DNA of 13,023 nucleotides, from positions 1-13,023 of the forward strand of contig CAJUFR010000059.1 in assembly GCA_910585525.1 (NCBI GenBank), in the 5' to 3' direction. The translations under genes and the position numbers were made by a program. This DNA comes from an uncultured Angelakisella sp. (GTDB lineage: Bacteria > Bacillota > Clostridia > Oscillospirales > Ruminococcaceae). The notes under the pieces were generated by a model. The model had not been told where the DNA came from. It ran no database searches and saw nothing but the letters and a program-made list of their open reading frames with translations. Positions 12,845-13,023 of the stretch are shown one piece after another (the stretch's first letter is position 1; each line of letters starts with the position of its first letter).

Positions 12845-13023
12845 AACATCCAAGAGAAATGAAAAAGAAAGGAAAGAACAGACCCAGTCAATACCACACG
12901 TATAAGCAAATAGAATTATACAGCTACCCAACCAAACCCAAAAACCTTTCAACACCCCCCACCAAAACGGAGGAAAAAAGTATCACCAACAAGCATAACC
13001 ACAACCATAACAAACCCCAGCCA
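12845..13023. other. A/C-rich, G/T-poor tail with no recognised gene
   Basis: From 12901 to 13020 I count 57 A, 39 C, 14 T and 10 G, quite unlike the GC-rich genes around it. A plus-strand frame from ATG 12859 stays open to the window edge, but scarcity of T makes stops rare. It has no ribosome binding site and encodes a low-complexity K/N/P/H/T-rich peptide. The composition resembles a C-rich, G-poor Rho-loading region, the spacer before another leader, or degraded contig-end sequence. Confidence 0.5.

Noticed and set aside
12859..13023. Plus-strand frame open to the window edge, ATG at 12859
   Set aside because: No ribosome binding site, low-complexity peptide, and the shortage of T makes stop codons rare, so openness is not evidence of coding.
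1..13023. CRISPR array, tRNA, rRNA, transposase or phage genes
   Set aside because: I found no regularly spaced repeats, tRNA cloverleaf, rRNA segments, or transposase/integrase motifs on either strand.

Overview
The window comes from a GC-rich bacterium with a Firmicutes-type gene set. Strong AGGAGG-type ribosome binding sites, a zinc-ribbon L33, a single-span SecE, AsnA, a type III glutamine synthetase, a LarA-family nickel enzyme and a GntP permease together point to Clostridia, probably Oscillospirales/Oscillospiraceae. This is inferred from gene content and style, not from a database match.

Layout. (1) 1-159: the tail of an upstream transcript ending in an intrinsic terminator. (2) 232-3404, plus strand: a two-gene ammonium-assimilation operon, asnA and a GSIII-type glnN, with its own extended -10 promoter and a bidirectional terminator at 3503-3551. 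(3) 3556-4177, minus strand: a compact hicA-hicB toxin-antitoxin module whose promoter carries an inverted repeat exactly between the -35 and -10 boxes. (4) 4192-8665, minus strand: a four-gene catabolic operon (larA-like, SAF-domain small subunit, UxaA-type large subunit, gntP-type permease) with a promoter near 8637-8665, candidate operators and a terminator at 4192-4225. (5) 8799-10285, minus strand: a separately promoted and terminated glycerate 2-kinase. (6) 10367-12844, plus strand: a divergent core operon rpmG-secE-nusG-rplK-rplA, with structured leaders before rpmG, rplK and rplA, closed by a strong terminator before any rplJ/rplL. (7) 12845-13023: an A/C-rich, G- and T-poor tail without a recognisable gene.

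How the genes work together. The most interesting unit is the minus-strand operon. The LarA-like protein, read from a TTG start at 8559, has every active-site position I recall for Lactiplantibacillus plantarum LarA at the same residue number: D72, R75, H108, H174, K184, H200, Y294, Q295 and K298. It should therefore be a nickel-pincer-nucleotide enzyme that inverts the C2 stereocentre of a 2-hydroxyacid. It is translationally packed with a two-subunit UxaA-superfamily lyase (103 + 389 residues) and a GntP permease. The simplest model is uptake of a hydroxyacid, C2 inversion, then elimination. The substrate could be a sugar acid (altronate/galactarate-like dehydration) or 3-sulfolactate (the split architecture matches SuyAB). 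The glycerate 2-kinase upstream could drain a C3 product, but it has its own promoter and terminator, so the link is only suggestive. The cofactor genes larB, larC and larE are not in this window.
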